Assembly: GCF_009601025.1 (NCBI RefSeq)
Contig: NZ_WIVE01000014.1
Span: 1 to 64,000, forward strand
Reading direction: 5' to 3'
Source: Roseospira navarrensis
GTDB taxonomy: Bacteria > Pseudomonadota > Alphaproteobacteria > Rhodospirillales > Rhodospirillaceae
DNA length: 64,000 nt
In this document: piece after piece, positions 52,885 through 62,426 of the stretch
Position numbering within the stretch: the first letter of the stretch is position 1
Layout of the letters: the number at the start of each line of letters is the position of its first letter
Position numbers and translations under genes: made by a program
The notes under the pieces: model-generated
The model's database searches: none
Told to the model about the DNA's origin: nothing
The model's input: only the letters and a program-made list of their open reading frames with translations

Positions 52885-53772
52885 ATGGAAATGCATCAGG
52901 TCCGCTACTTCCTGGCCCTGGCGGACTGCCTGAATTTCACCCGCGCCGCGGAAACCTGCAACGTCTCCCAGCCGTCCCTGACCAAGGCCATCAAGAAGCT
53001 GGAGGACGAGCTGGGCGGCCAGTTGTTCCGGCGCGAACGCAACCTGACCCACCTGACCGACCTGGGCCACCTGATCCGCCCGCACCTGGAAGCGGTCATG
53101 GCGGCCAGCTCCGCCGCCCAGTGCGAGGCCCAGTCCTTCCAGGCGCTGGAAAAGGCGCCCCTGAACATCGGCGTGATGTGCACCATCGGGCCGCGCCGGC
53201 TGATCCGCTTCTTCCAGCGGCTGGAACGCGACATTCCCACCCTGGAGGTCAGCCTGCGCGAGGGGCCGGGCGACTGGATCCAGGACCTGATGATGCAGGG
53301 GGCCCTGGATCTGGCGCTGTTGGCCCAACCCGCGTTCCCGGACCGGCTGGACGCCCGCACCCTGTTCCGCGAGCGCTATGTGGTCGCCTTTCCGGAGGGC
53401 CACCGCTTCCAGACCATGAACGCGGTCTCGCTGTCGGATCTGGACGGCGAGGACTACCTGAACCGCTCCAACTGCGAATTCGGGGACTACATGGCCGCCC
53501 TGCACCCGCAGATGGACGAGCCCAGGATCCGCGTCCGCTACGAGACCGAACGGGAGGACTGGATCCAGGCCATGATCCTGGCCGGGATGGGGTGTGCCAT
53601 CATGCCGGAGTTCCTGCCCATCATGCCGGGCGTGCTGACCCGTGAACTGGTCCAGCCCGCGCTGACCCGCGAAATCAGCCTGGTGACGGTGGCGGGGCGG
53701 CGGTTCTCGCCCGCCGTCAAGGCGGTCATCAACCTGGCGGAGCGGTTCGACTGGACGACGGACCTCGCCTGA
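52885..53772 (+). CDS. LysR-family transcriptional regulator
   Basis: This 295-residue regulator has an N-terminal winged helix (MEMHQVRYFLALADCLNFTR...VSQPSLTKAIKKLEDELGGQLF, residues 1-60) and a periplasmic-binding-protein-like effector domain (about 90-290). No target gene lies divergently beside it, which is unusual for LysR genes. The ATG at 52885 follows GGGAGG; an ATG two codons later could also serve. Confidence 0.9.
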   Translation: MEMHQVRYFLALADCLNFTRAAETCNVSQPSLTKAIKKLEDELGGQLFRRERNLTHLTDLGHLIRPHLEAVMAASSAAQCEAQSFQALEKAPLNIGVMCTIGPRRLIRFFQRLERDIPTLEVSLREGPGDWIQDLMMQGALDLALLAQPAFPDRLDARTLFRERYVVAFPEGHRFQTMNAVSLSDLDGEDYLNRSNCEFGDYMAALHPQMDEPRIRVRYETEREDWIQAMILAGMGCAIMPEFLPIMPGVLTRELVQPALTREISLVTVAGRRFSPAVKAVINLAERFDWTTDLA

Positions 53773-53901
53773 CGCAGTCTCCCGCGCCTTTTGTTTGGGT
53801 CATCACGGATGTCCGGGGACGGGAGGGGTCAGGACGGCGGGGGCCGCGCGGTCCTCGCGTGCTCTCTGGCGTCGCGCTGCGCGCCTGAACCCCCTCCCGA
53901 C

Positions 53902-53976
53902 CTCCCCCATGAATGGGGGAGGAGTTCCGGTCCATGCCGCGCCGACCGGACTCCCTCCCCATGGAATGGGGAGGGG
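53902..53976. repeat. Two CTCCC/GGGAG hairpins
   Basis: CTCCCCCAT (53902-53910) pairs with ATGGGGGAG (53913-53921) and CCCTCCCCAT (near 53953) with ATGGGGAGGG (to about 53974). Both loops are very short and contain an ATG by chance. Such CCTCCCC/GGGGAGG pairs are often dispersed repeats in high-GC genomes. Confidence 0.6.
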
Positions 53977-53984
53977 TGGGGTCA

Positions 53985-54197
53985 GGGCAACGGGCTCAGG
54001 TTACCATGACGGCACGGTCCGCGCCGTCAGAGCAGGCCTCTCGAGATCCCTCGTCTCGCTTCGCTCACTCGGGATGACACACTGAAATTATAGGATGTCA
54101 TCCTGAAGCCGCGAAGCGGCTGAAGGATCTCGAGCGCGGGTCTCCGATCCGCTGCAAAGACCTGCAGAAGCGATCGCGTGAACCTGAGCCCGTTGCC
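53985..54197 (-). mobile_element. MITE-like element with terminal inverted repeats
   Basis: This 213-bp element starts with GGGCAACGGGCTCAGGTT and ends with AACCTGAGCCCGTTGCC, so the ends are inverted repeats of 17 bases. Inside are a CGAGATCCCTCG...CGGGATGAC hairpin and a GTCATCCTGAAG...TGAAGGATCTCG hairpin around CCGCGAAGCGG. It is the inverted copy of 7385-7611, with near-identical arms. It encodes no protein. No clear target-site duplication was seen. Confidence 0.7.
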
Positions 54198-54283
54198 TTG
54201 GGGGAGGGGGTGTCTCGGTGGCCGCCACGGTTCAGAAACCACCGGACCCCCGGATGTCCGTCATGACCTTTTTTTCCTTGATC

Positions 54284-54351
54284 GGCGATGAACCGGCCGT
54301 GTTTGGTTCATCGCCTCCGCCGCGTCCGATAGGGTCCGAGGTGTCGGACCC
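54284..54351 (+). promoter_or_regulatory. Two hairpins in the queA leader
   Basis: GGCGATGAACC (54284-54294) pairs perfectly with GGTTCATCGCC (54305-54315), and GGGTCCGA (54332-54339) with TCGGACCC (54344-54351). They end 26 bases before the queA ATG. The layout does not match a known preQ1 riboswitch; it could be a leader control element or a repeat. Confidence 0.4.
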
Positions 54352-54377
54352 GGTTTCCCCCATCCCGCCGAGAGCCC

Positions 54378-55424
54378 ATGCGCGTCGATCTGTTTGATTT
54401 CCACCTGCCGCCCGAACGCATCGCCGACCGTCCGGCCAGTCCCCGGGACGCCGCCCGCCTGCTGCATGTGGCGGCGGACGGGGCGCTGTCGGACCGGGCC
54501 GTGCTGGACCTGCCCGCTCTGCTGTCCCCCGGCGATGTGCTAGTGCTCAACGATACCCGGGTGATCCCGGCCCGGTTGTTCGCCCGGGTCGGCCAGGGCC
54601 GCGTGGAACTGATGCTGCACCGGCGGGTCGCCCCAGACGCCTGGTGGGCCTTCGCGCGGCCCGCGAAGAAGCTGAAACCCGGCACGGCCCTCGCCATCGC
54701 CGAGGACCTGAGCGCCACATGCGTCGAGACGGGCGAGGGCGGCGAGGTGCTGGTGCGCTTCGACCGCGCCGGGGCCGACCTGATGGCGGCGCTGCAGGCG
54801 CACGGTCATGTCCCGCTGCCGCCCTACATCAAGCGGGCGGACGACGCCCGCGACCGCGCCGACTACCAGACCATCCACGCCCGCACGGACGGCGCGGTGG
54901 CGGCGCCGACGGCGGGCCTTCACATGACGGAGCGGCTGTTCGCGGCCCTGGACGCGCGCGGGGTCCGGCGGGTGACGGTGACCCTGCATGTGGGCGCCGG
55001 CACCTTCCTGCCGGTGAAGGCGGACGACACCGACGACCACCGCATGCACGTGGAGGACGGCACGGTCTCCGCCGAGGCCGCCGCCACGATCAACGCGGCC
55101 CGTGCCGCCGGCGGCCGGGTGGTTGCCGTCGGCACCACGGCGCTCAGGGTGCTGGAGAGCGCGGCCGCGCCCGACGGCACCCTGGCCGCGTTCTCGGGCG
55201 GGACGGATCTGTTCATCACGCCGGGCGATCGGGTGCGCGCCGTGGACCGGCTGATGACCAACTTCCACCTGCCGAAGAGCACGCTGTTCATGCTGGTCTC
55301 GGCCTTCAGCGGGCTGGAGACCATGCGGGCGGCCTATGCCCACGCCATCGCGGCCGGCTACCGATTCTACAGCTATGGCGACGCCTGCCTTCTCGACCGC
55401 CGGGCAGAGTCCGACGGTGCGTGA
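54378..55424 (+). CDS. queA: tRNA preQ1(34) S-adenosylmethionine ribosyltransferase-isomerase
   Basis: This 348-residue enzyme transfers the ribosyl part of SAM to preQ1 in tRNA, giving epoxyqueuosine. The family blocks are [62 protein letters not shown] and [18 protein letters not shown]. The length is normal. The usual tgt partner is not adjacent; a hydrolase gene converges 7 bp after it. Confidence 0.95.
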   Translation: MRVDLFDFHLPPERIADRPASPRDAARLLHVAADGALSDRAVLDLPALLSPGDVLVLNDTRVIPARLFARVGQGRVELMLHRRVAPDAWWAFARPAKKLKPGTALAIAEDLSATCVETGEGGEVLVRFDRAGADLMAALQAHGHVPLPPYIKRADDARDRADYQTIHARTDGAVAAPTAGLHMTERLFAALDARGVRRVTVTLHVGAGTFLPVKADDTDDHRMHVEDGTVSAEAAATINAARAAGGRVVAVGTTALRVLESAAAPDGTLAAFSGGTDLFITPGDRVRAVDRLMTNFHLPKSTLFMLVSAFSGLETMRAAYAHAIAAGYRFYSYGDACLLDRRAESDGA

Positions 55425-55431
55425 GCGAGAT

Positions 55432-56085
55432 TCACCCGGCGCGCACGCGATCCGGATTGGCCAGCAGGTAGCGGTCCACCGCGTCCGCCAGGGCCTCCAT
55501 GTGCTCGGTGAAAAAGTGCGAGGCGCCCTCGATCACCGCGTGCTCGACCGTGATGGTCTTCTGGGCCGACAGCTTGGCCGCCAGCTTGACCACCGAGGCC
55601 TCCGGCACGATCTCGTCGCGGTCTCCGTGGACGATGAGACCGGAGGACGGGCAGGGGGCCAGGAAGGTGAAGTCCTGCCGGTTCGCCGGCGGCGCCACCG
55701 AGATGAAGCCGCTGATCTCCGGGCGGCGCATCAGCAACTGCATGCCGATCCAGGCGCCGAACGAGAATCCGGCGACCCAGCAGTGGGCGGCGTCGGGGTT
55801 GACGGCCTGCAGCCAGTCCAGGGCGGCGGCGGCGTCGGACAACTCGCCCTGGCCGTTGTCGAACACGCCTTGCGACCGTCCGACCCCCCGGAAGTTGAAG
55901 CGCATCACGGAGAATCCGCGCCGTGAGAACGCCTGGTGCAACGTGTACACCACCTTGTTGTTCATGCTGCCGCCCTGCTGGGGGTGCGGGTGCAGGATGA
56001 GCGCGATCGGCGCCTGGGCCGCCTTGCTGTGGTGGTAGCGGCCTTCCAGGCGGCCTTCGGGGCCGTTGAATATGACGTCGGGCAT
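55432..56085 (-). CDS. Alpha/beta hydrolase
   Basis: This 217-residue protein has the alpha/beta-hydrolase fold with a nucleophile elbow GFSFG, an N-terminal LILHPHPQQGGSMNNK block (oxyanion region) and a C-terminal ASHFF with the probable catalytic His. It resembles the family often annotated near cysteine or polyhydroxy metabolism genes; the substrate is unknown. It is divergent from cysE. Confidence 0.85.
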   Translation of the reverse strand: MPDVIFNGPEGRLEGRYHHSKAAQAPIALILHPHPQQGGSMNNKVVYTLHQAFSRRGFSVMRFNFRGVGRSQGVFDNGQGELSDAAAALDWLQAVNPDAAHCWVAGFSFGAWIGMQLLMRRPEISGFISVAPPANRQDFTFLAPCPSSGLIVHGDRDEIVPEASVVKLAAKLSAQKTITVEHAVIEGASHFFTEHMEALADAVDRYLLANPDRVRAG

Positions 56086-56647
56086 GGGGCGCGGCGGGTT
56101 CCGTCTCTAGATGGTGAACGTGGGCGGGTCGCCACAGGGGCGACCAGGGGTCGGGGCATGGGGCGCCGACCGGCCGTGCCCGCAACGACTCCCGGCGACC
56201 GGGCAGGGGCTGGGGTTTTCTTGACCGAATTCCTCGGATACCATAAACTCCTCCAACACTGCCAGTTTATGGATCGGCCGAGGTGCCGGACAGGTCTGGC
56301 GGACAACACCGTCCATCTCGGTCCTGACGCACGGCGCGGGTCCGCGTACACAGGGATACAGAACAGACAGTCGGACGACCGATCGGACCAGACGGCCGTT
56401 CCGTTCGGCGCCTCTCCCCCCAACATCCGTGTCGGGTTCGGGGCACCCTCCCGAGCCGGATATGACCCGGGTGTGGGCGGCCCCGCCGCCGTCGCCCTTC
56501 CGGCGGGCGGGCCCCCCTCGGTGGTGCGGCAGAGGGATGGGCCGAAAGCACGACGGGACCAGTCGGTCGACCGCGAGGCCGCGGACATCGAGGCCGCGGA
56601 CACCGCGCCGCACTCTAGCACATGTGACCGTAAGGAATTCAAGCGCC
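56086..56647. other. 562-bp gap before cysE
   Basis: The gap contains the promoter and IscR-like site at 56221 and a long untranslated stretch (56256-56647). I see no convincing small gene; the in-frame extensions of cysE upstream have no ribosome site. Confidence 0.45.
56221..56249 (+). promoter_or_regulatory. Promoter with an IscR-like site upstream of cysE
   Basis: A -35 box TTGACC (56221-56226), a 17-bp spacer and a -10 TAAACT (56244-56249) form a good promoter. The segment TTGACCGAATTCCTCGGATAC (read in two parts) fits much of the IscR type 1 consensus YYGACTRWWWYAGTCRRSTAT, by my count 16 of 21 positions. The start would be near 56256, about 390 bases before cysE. Confidence 0.4.
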
Positions 56648-57463
56648 ATGGCATTCGCCAGACTGAGGGAAGACATCAACACCATCCTGGAGAAGGACCC
56701 GGCGGCCCGGTCCCGCCTGGAGGTGCTGCTGTGTTACCCGGGTCTGCATGCCGTGATGTTTCATCGGCTGTCGCACCCGTTGTGGCGGCGCGGGCTGCGG
56801 TTCCTGCCGCGCCTGATCTCGCATATCGCCAAGATGCTGACGGGGGTCGAGATCCATCCCGGCGCCACGTTGGGCCGCCGCCTGTTCATCGACCACGCCA
56901 CCGGCGTGGTGATCGGCGAGACGGCCGAGGTGGGCGACGACGTCACGCTCTATCACGGGGTGACCCTGGGCGGCACCTCGCTGCACAACGGCAAGCGTCA
57001 CCCCACCCTGCGGGACGGCGTGATCGTGGGCTCCGGCGGACAGGTGCTGGGGCCCGTCATCATCGGCGCCGAGGCCCGCGTGGGCGCCAACGCCGTGGTG
57101 CTGTCCGACGTCCCGTCCGGCGCCACCGTGGTGGGCATCCCGGCCCGGGTGGTTCGCCGCGACAAGGTGGACGCCACCCATCACTGCGAGTTCCAGGCCT
57201 ACGGCACGCCGACGGACGGCATCACCGACCCCATGGCCCGGACCCTGACCACCCTGACCGATCAGGTCGGGCGACTGGCGGCGCAGGTGGAGGATCTGGA
57301 ACGGCGGCTGGCCGACCGGGACGCCCCGACGGTGCGCCCGGCCGGAGTCGTGACTCTGCCCGGGCAGGGCGCGGACGGGGGCGCCAACGGGGGCGCCAAA
57401 GGGGGCGGGGGCGATCGCCACGCCGGAGAGCCGCCGCCGGAGCGTCGCGCCGCCGGCCGCTGA
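56648..57463 (+). CDS. cysE: Serine O-acetyltransferase
   Basis: This 271-residue enzyme makes O-acetylserine for cysteine synthesis. It has the N-terminal helical domain, then the left-handed beta-helix of hexapeptide repeats (from about residue 70: [40 protein letters not shown] is the catalytic region) and a C-terminal coiled-coil and a long Gly/Arg-rich tail after about 215. ATG 56648 matches the family start, although no strong ribosome site is visible. It is the first gene of a sulfur-handling cluster. Confidence 0.92.
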   Translation: MAFARLREDINTILEKDPAARSRLEVLLCYPGLHAVMFHRLSHPLWRRGLRFLPRLISHIAKMLTGVEIHPGATLGRRLFIDHATGVVIGETAEVGDDVTLYHGVTLGGTSLHNGKRHPTLRDGVIVGSGGQVLGPVIIGAEARVGANAVVLSDVPSGATVVGIPARVVRRDKVDATHHCEFQAYGTPTDGITDPMARTLTTLTDQVGRLAAQVEDLERRLADRDAPTVRPAGVVTLPGQGADGGANGGAKGGGGDRHAGEPPPERRAAGR

Positions 57464-57569
57464 TGGGGGCGACCTTGAAGAGACCGAAACGAGCGACCGG
57501 ATCAATGGAACGCATGCAGTGGATGACGGCCGGGAACGCCCCGGCCACGCGGAAGAAGGAGGGAGAGGG

Positions 57570-58031
57570 TTGAGGCTCAGCACCAAAGGCCGATACGCGG
57601 TGATGGCGATGGCCGACCTGGCGGTTCATGCACAGGACAAGCCGGTGGCGCTGGCGGACATCGCCGAACGGCAGGAGATTTCGTTGTCCTACCTGGAGCA
57701 GCTCTTCGGACGGCTGCGCAAGGGCGGGCTGGTGCGCAGTGTGCGTGGTCCCGGCGGCGGCTACATGCTGTCGCGCTCGGGCGCGGACATCCGCATCTCG
57801 GACATCATCCTGTCTGTGGACGAGCCGATCCAGACCACCCGGTGTTCGCCGGGCTCGCCGGCCGGCTGCCACAACAACAAGGGGCGCTGCCTGACCCACG
57901 ACCTGTGGGAAGAACTGGCCAACCAGATCTATCTGTACCTCAGCTCCGTGTCGCTGGAGGACGTGACCCAGCGGCGCGTTCTGGGCACCAGCGGCCTGAT
58001 CCAGGGGTTCGAGGCGACGGCGGCGCAGTAG
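57570..58031 (+). CDS. iscR: Rrf2-family iron-sulfur regulator, IscR type
   Basis: This 153-residue protein has an N-terminal winged helix (MRLSTKGRYAVMAMADLA) and the three-cysteine cluster site Cys 92, Cys 100 and Cys 107, followed by LTHDLW as in IscR. The spacing (Cx7Cx6C) is slightly wider than in E. coli IscR (Cx5Cx5C). The start is TTG 57570, with GAAGGAGGGAG upstream. It should sense cluster status and control this cluster; an IscR-like site is at 56221. Confidence 0.85.
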   Translation: MRLSTKGRYAVMAMADLAVHAQDKPVALADIAERQEISLSYLEQLFGRLRKGGLVRSVRGPGGGYMLSRSGADIRISDIILSVDEPIQTTRCSPGSPAGCHNNKGRCLTHDLWEELANQIYLYLSSVSLEDVTQRRVLGTSGLIQGFEATAAQ

Positions 58032-58126
58032 GCGGGCGTCACGCCCGTCCCGCCGCCCGTGTCGATCCTCCTTGCCACGGCGGGTCTTCGGACCCGTCGC
58101 GGTGCTGATTCGCGGTCGTCCGCTTC

Positions 58127-59269
58127 ATGTGCTCCGCCGCACCAGTCGGCCCTCCCGCCGAAACCACCGCCCTCTATCTCGACCACAACGCGACCGCGCC
58201 CCTGCGGCCGGCGGCCGCCGAAGCCATGCGCGCCGCCCTCACGGTCGCGGGGAATCCCTCGTCCGTCCACCGGCACGGGCGCCGTGCGCGGGCGCTGATC
58301 GAGGAGGCCCGCGAGTCGGTCGCCGCCCTGGCCGGTGTGCCTCCCGCGTGGGTGGTGTTCACGGGCAGCGGCTCGGAAGCCAATGCCCTGGCGCTGAGCG
58401 GACCGGGGCCGGGGCCGCGCCTGTGTTCGGCCGTGGAGCACGACTCGGTGCTGCGCTGGGTGCCGGAGTCCGGGCGGCTGGCCGTGGACGGGCATGGGGT
58501 CCTCGGCCTGGAGGGGCTGCGGGTCGCGCTCGACGACGCCGAGGGACCGGGGGTGCTCTCCCTCATGCGGGCGAACAACGAAACCGGCGTGCTGCAGCCG
58601 GTGGCCGAGGCCGCGCGGCTGGCGCGGGATGCGGGCTGGCTGCTGCACTGCGACGCCGTTCAGGCCCCGGGGCGGCTGTGGCCCTTCGATGTGGGATCGC
58701 TGGGGGCGGACCTGGTGACGCTCTCGGCGCACAAACTGGGCGGACCGGCGGGCGTGGGCGCGCTGATCGTGGGTGATGGCGTGACCCTGGCCCCGCTGGT
58801 GCGCGGCGGCGGCCAGGAGCGGGGGCGGCGCGCCGGGACCGAGAATCTGATCGGCATCGCCGGCTTCGGCGCGGCCGCCCGTGCGGTGCTGGAGGAGGGG
58901 GCTGACGAGGCCGCGCGTCTGGCGGGGCTGCGCGACCGGCTGGAGGCGGCGCTTGTTGGGGCCTGCCCGGGGGCCGTGGTCCATGGGGTGGGTGGCGAGC
59001 GCCTGCCCAACACCACCTGCATCGCACATCCGTCCCTGGCGGCCGACATGCTGCTGATGCGCCTGGATCTGGCCGGGGTGTCGGTGTCGGCCGGATCGGC
59101 CTGCTCCTCCGGCAAGGTGGCCCCGTCGCACGTGCTGCGCGCCATGGGCCTCGACGAGCCCGCCGCCCGCCGCGCCATCCGCATCAGCTTGGGCTGGACC
59201 ACCACCGAAGCGGACATCGACCGCATGGCGGTGGTGTGGGGGGAGATGGGGGGTGGAGCAGGGGGATAG
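58127..59269 (+). CDS. iscS: Cysteine desulfurase (IscS/NifS type)
   Basis: This 380-residue PLP enzyme takes sulfur from cysteine as a persulfide. The PLP-binding Lys 203 is in LSAHKLGGPAG, and the active-site Cys 326 is in SAGSACSSGKVAPSHVL. The N-terminal LDHNATAPLRP is typical. Class I IscS/NifS features are present. It lies 95 bp after the IscR-type regulator and is the probable sulfur donor for cluster assembly and for MnmA nearby. Confidence 0.92.
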   Translation: MCSAAPVGPPAETTALYLDHNATAPLRPAAAEAMRAALTVAGNPSSVHRHGRRARALIEEARESVAALAGVPPAWVVFTGSGSEANALALSGPGPGPRLCSAVEHDSVLRWVPESGRLAVDGHGVLGLEGLRVALDDAEGPGVLSLMRANNETGVLQPVAEAARLARDAGWLLHCDAVQAPGRLWPFDVGSLGADLVTLSAHKLGGPAGVGALIVGDGVTLAPLVRGGGQERGRRAGTENLIGIAGFGAAARAVLEEGADEAARLAGLRDRLEAALVGACPGAVVHGVGGERLPNTTCIAHPSLAADMLLMRLDLAGVSVSAGSACSSGKVAPSHVLRAMGLDEPAARRAIRISLGWTTTEADIDRMAVVWGEMGGGAGG

Positions 59270-59476
59270 CAGAGGTGGGGTTGGCGCGTCGGCTCCCACG
59301 CCCTACCTGGAGCGCCGGCGCGGGCCTTGCCGCGCGGGCGTGTGGGCGCTATCCATGCCTCCGTCACAGACAGCGCGCGGCGGCATTGGCCGCGTCCGTG
59401 CGCCGCTGCCGCCGCAGCCGCCTTCATGGGGGCGGTCACCGCGCCAAATCACTGCCCTGCCGGAGGACCCTGATCC

Positions 59477-59806
59477 ATGCCCAAGCTTGTCTTCATCGAC
59501 CGCGACGACACCCGCCACGAGGTCGAGGTGCCCGTGGGCCTTTCGGTGATGGAGGCCGCCCACCGTCACGACATCGACCTGGAAGGCGCGTGCGAGGGCT
59601 CGCTGGCCTGCTCGACCTGTCACGTGATCGTGGATCCGGCCTGGTTCGACAAGCTGTCGGAGCCCACCGAGGACGAGGAAGACATGCTGGACCTGGCCTT
59701 CGGTCTGGAGCGCACCTCCCGCCTGGGCTGCCAGATCATCATGAGCGAGGACCTGGACGGCCTGGAGGTCCGCCTGCCGGCCGAGACGCGCAACGCCATG
59801 GTCTAG
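59477..59806 (+). CDS. fdx: Adrenodoxin-type [2Fe-2S] ferredoxin
   Basis: This 109-residue protein holds a [2Fe-2S] cluster with Cys 39, Cys 45, Cys 48 and Cys 85 ([16 protein letters not shown] and LGCQIIM). Such Fdx proteins give electrons during iron-sulfur cluster assembly. The start follows GGAGG about 9 bases upstream. It follows the desulfurase by 207 bp. Confidence 0.93.
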   Translation: MPKLVFIDRDDTRHEVEVPVGLSVMEAAHRHDIDLEGACEGSLACSTCHVIVDPAWFDKLSEPTEDEEDMLDLAFGLERTSRLGCQIIMSEDLDGLEVRLPAETRNAMV

Positions 59807-59835
59807 GGGTTCATACCACCAGGAGCCGCCGTCCG

Positions 59836-60543
59836 ATGACCCTTGAGGACTCCACCGCCCCCGAGGCCGTGCCCGGGATCGCCACCGCCGACAGTCTGTT
59901 CGCCCGCCTGCGCCATGCCTGCGCGCCGGCGTGGACGGCCTATGTGGACCATCCGTTCGTCCGCCAGATGGCGGACGGCAGCCTGCGTCAGGACTGTTTC
60001 CGGCACTATATGGGTCAGGATTACCTGTTCCTGATCCAATTCGCGCGGGCCTATGCCCTGGGCGTCTACAAGAGCGAGTCGCTGGAGGACATGCGCCGCA
60101 TGGGCGAGGGCATGGCCGCGATCCTCGACGAGATGGGCCTGCACGTGAAGTACTGCCAGGCGTGGGGCATCTCGCCGGAGGACCTGGAGGCCCTGCCCGA
60201 GGCCAAGGCCACCATGGCCTACACCCGCTATGTGCTGGAACGGGGCATGGCCGGCGACCTGCTGGACCTGAACGTGGCGCTGGCGCCGTGCGTGGTAGGC
60301 TACGCGGAGATCGGCGAACGGCTGATCGAGTCGGTCCACGACGACCATCCCTATGCCGCCTGGATCCGGGAGTACGGCGGCTCGGCCTATCGCCAGGTCG
60401 CCCGCGACGCCGTGGACACCATGGACCGGCTGATGGAGTCGCGCGGGGGGGCGGGCCGCATGCCGGGCCTGATCGAGACCTTCCGCAAGGCCACCATCCT
60501 GGAGGCCGACTTCTGGCAGATGGGGCTGACGCTTGCTGACTAG
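59836..60543 (+). CDS. tenA: Aminopyrimidine aminohydrolase (thiaminase II, TenA)
   Basis: This 235-residue protein matches TenA, which hydrolyses thiamine or salvages its pyrimidine part. The nucleophile is Cys 152 in [12 protein letters not shown], and the [12 protein letters not shown] and [20 protein letters not shown] blocks match. The start follows AGGAG. No TPP riboswitch is visible before it. Its end overlaps mnmA. Confidence 0.93.
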   Translation: MTLEDSTAPEAVPGIATADSLFARLRHACAPAWTAYVDHPFVRQMADGSLRQDCFRHYMGQDYLFLIQFARAYALGVYKSESLEDMRRMGEGMAAILDEMGLHVKYCQAWGISPEDLEALPEAKATMAYTRYVLERGMAGDLLDLNVALAPCVVGYAEIGERLIESVHDDHPYAAWIREYGGSAYRQVARDAVDTMDRLMESRGGAGRMPGLIETFRKATILEADFWQMGLTLAD

Positions 60544-61690
60544 TCCGGCCGTCGTGCGCGCGGGCGCTCTGGACGATCTCGGCCCCGATCTGGAGCCGGG
60601 CCGGGGCCGGCGCGCCGTGGTGGCCATGTCGGGCGGCGTGGACAGCTCCGTGACCGCCGGCGTGCTGGCCGAGGCCGGCTGGGAGGTGGTCGGGCTCACC
60701 ATGCAGCTCTACGACCACGGCCAGGGGGTGCCGGGCGGGCGCACGTGCTGCGCGGGGCAGGACATCCACGACGCCCGCCGGGTGGCCGATCGGTTGGGCG
60801 TGGCCCACTATGTGGTGGACTACGAGGGCAGCTTCCGCCGCGACGTCATGGACCCGTTCGCCGACGGCTATGTGCGCGGCGAGACTCCTGTGCCCTGCGT
60901 GCTGTGCAATCAGACCGTCAAGTTCCGCGACCTGATGGAGGCGGCGCGCGGCCTGGGCGCCGAGGTGCTGGCCACCGGGCACTACGTGCGCCGACGCCCG
61001 GGAGAGGGGCAGGGCGAGGGGCCGGCGCTGTGGCGCGGCGCCGACCCGGACAAGGACCAGAGCTACTTTCTGTTCGCCACCACCCGCGCCCAGCTTGACC
61101 GCCTGCGATTCCCCTTGGGCGGGCTGGACAAGGGCCGCACGCGAGGGCTCGCGGCGCGCTACGGGCTGGCGGTGGCCGACAAGGCGGAAAGCCAGGACAT
61201 CTGCTTCGTGCCCGGCGGCGACTACGCCCGCGTGGTGGAACGCCTGCGCCCGGGCGCGCTCGACCCGGGGGAGATCGTGGATCTGTCCGGCCGCGTGCTG
61301 GGCCATCACGACGGCATCATCCGCTACACCGTGGGCCAGCGGCGCGGCCTGGGCATCGGCGGCACGGCGGAGCCGCTGTACGTCATCCGGCTGGAGCCGG
61401 AGACGCGCCGCGTCGTGGTCGGCCCCCGGGCCGCACTGGGGAAGGTATCGTTCACGATCCACGGGGTGAACTGGCTGGGCGAGGGCGATGCGCTGCCCCG
61501 CGACGGGGTCCATGCCCACGTCAAGATCCGCAACACCTTCGAACCCGTGCGCGCGACGGTCATGCCGCTGGAGGGCCGGCGCGCCCGGGTGCGCCTGGAC
61601 GCTCCGGCGCACGGCGTCTCGCCGGGGCAGGCCTGCGTGCTGTACGACGGCGACCGGGTGCTGGGCGGCGGCTGGATCGAGCGGGATTAG
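60533..61690 (+). CDS. mnmA: tRNA-specific 2-thiouridylase
   Basis: This 385-residue enzyme puts sulfur on uridine 34 of Lys, Glu and Gln tRNAs. The PP-loop is SGGVDSS (residues 33-39), the nucleophile Cys 125 is in [11 protein letters not shown], and the second Cys is in [12 protein letters not shown]; both match the persulfide chemistry of MnmA. The start is TTG 60533, overlapping tenA by 11 bp; a GTG at 60554 is an alternative. The sulfur would come from the desulfurase encoded just upstream. Confidence 0.9.
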   Translation: MLTSPAVVRAGALDDLGPDLEPGRGRRAVVAMSGGVDSSVTAGVLAEAGWEVVGLTMQLYDHGQGVPGGRTCCAGQDIHDARRVADRLGVAHYVVDYEGSFRRDVMDPFADGYVRGETPVPCVLCNQTVKFRDLMEAARGLGAEVLATGHYVRRRPGEGQGEGPALWRGADPDKDQSYFLFATTRAQLDRLRFPLGGLDKGRTRGLAARYGLAVADKAESQDICFVPGGDYARVVERLRPGALDPGEIVDLSGRVLGHHDGIIRYTVGQRRGLGIGGTAEPLYVIRLEPETRRVVVGPRAALGKVSFTIHGVNWLGEGDALPRDGVHAHVKIRNTFEPVRATVMPLEGRRARVRLDAPAHGVSPGQACVLYDGDRVLGGGWIERD

Positions 61691-61696
61691 GCCCGC

Positions 61697-62236
61697 CTAG
61701 GCGTCCCCCGTCTCCGGCAGGTCGGCGGGGCGGGTGAAGGCCACGACCCGCGCCCCCTTTGGCGATGTCGCGCCGCCCAGATCCGCCCACTGCGCCACGG
61801 GCAGGTCGAGCGCGGCCAGGGCGGCGGTCGGGAACTTGGACCGCAGGGCGCGCGCCGGCCGACCCCGGTCGCCACGGGCGAGTTCGACCGCCAGCCGCTC
61901 GAATGCCGGATTGTGGCCGACCACCATGACGGCCTGAACGGTCTCGTCAACGTGGGCCAGCCGCAGGCGCACCGGCAGCGGATCGAAGGCGTACAGCGTC
62001 TCGTCCGTCACCACGGGCGCGTTGCCCAGCCCCGCCCGCACCAGGGCCAGCGTCTGGCAGGCGCGCACCGCCGTGGAGCACAGCACCAGCCCGGGCGCCG
62101 GGTCCAGGGCGGCCACCACCGCGGCCATGGCGCGCCCGGCGCGGTCGCCGCGCGGGGCCAGCGGGCGGTCGTGATCCTCCAGATTGGGATGCTCCCAACT
62201 GGATTTGGCGTGCCGTAACAGGTATAGCCGTTTCAT
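61697..62236 (-). CDS. sixA: SixA-type histidine phosphatase
   Basis: This 179-residue protein has the phosphoglycerate-mutase-like fold. The catalytic RHA motif is at Arg 8-His 9 (MKRLYLLRHAKSSW), and later VVGHNPAFERL supplies the second His. SixA removes phosphate from His residues of phosphotransfer proteins, or from nucleotides in relatives. It converges with mnmA (6 bp) and is divergent from ppk. Confidence 0.87.
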   Translation of the reverse strand: MKRLYLLRHAKSSWEHPNLEDHDRPLAPRGDRAGRAMAAVVAALDPAPGLVLCSTAVRACQTLALVRAGLGNAPVVTDETLYAFDPLPVRLRLAHVDETVQAVMVVGHNPAFERLAVELARGDRGRPARALRSKFPTAALAALDLPVAQWADLGGATSPKGARVVAFTRPADLPETGDA

Positions 62237-62426
62237 GCCGGGGTCCGGGCCGCGAGGATGTGGGGTGTGCGCCCAGTAGTAGGGACTCGGCCCCCGGCGG
62301 TCGAGACCGAATCGTCATTTGACGGGCGCGGCCGGTGCCGCCTGAATGCTCGCCTGGACCGGGCCGGTCCCACCGGGATCCGCCCGTCGCCGCCTCACCC
62401 CGCCACCGCCATCGACGGAGACGACC

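Larger units (their letters stand above)
53773..54377. other. 605-bp gap with repeats before queA
   Basis: The gap holds two hairpins (53902-53976), a full MITE-like element (53985-54197) and two more hairpins in the queA leader (54284-54351). No protein gene is visible in it. Confidence 0.55.

Noticed and set aside
59270-59835. Search for a TPP riboswitch before tenA
   Set aside because: The gap between fdx and tenA is only 29 bases and the gap before fdx lacks the conserved thi-box core.
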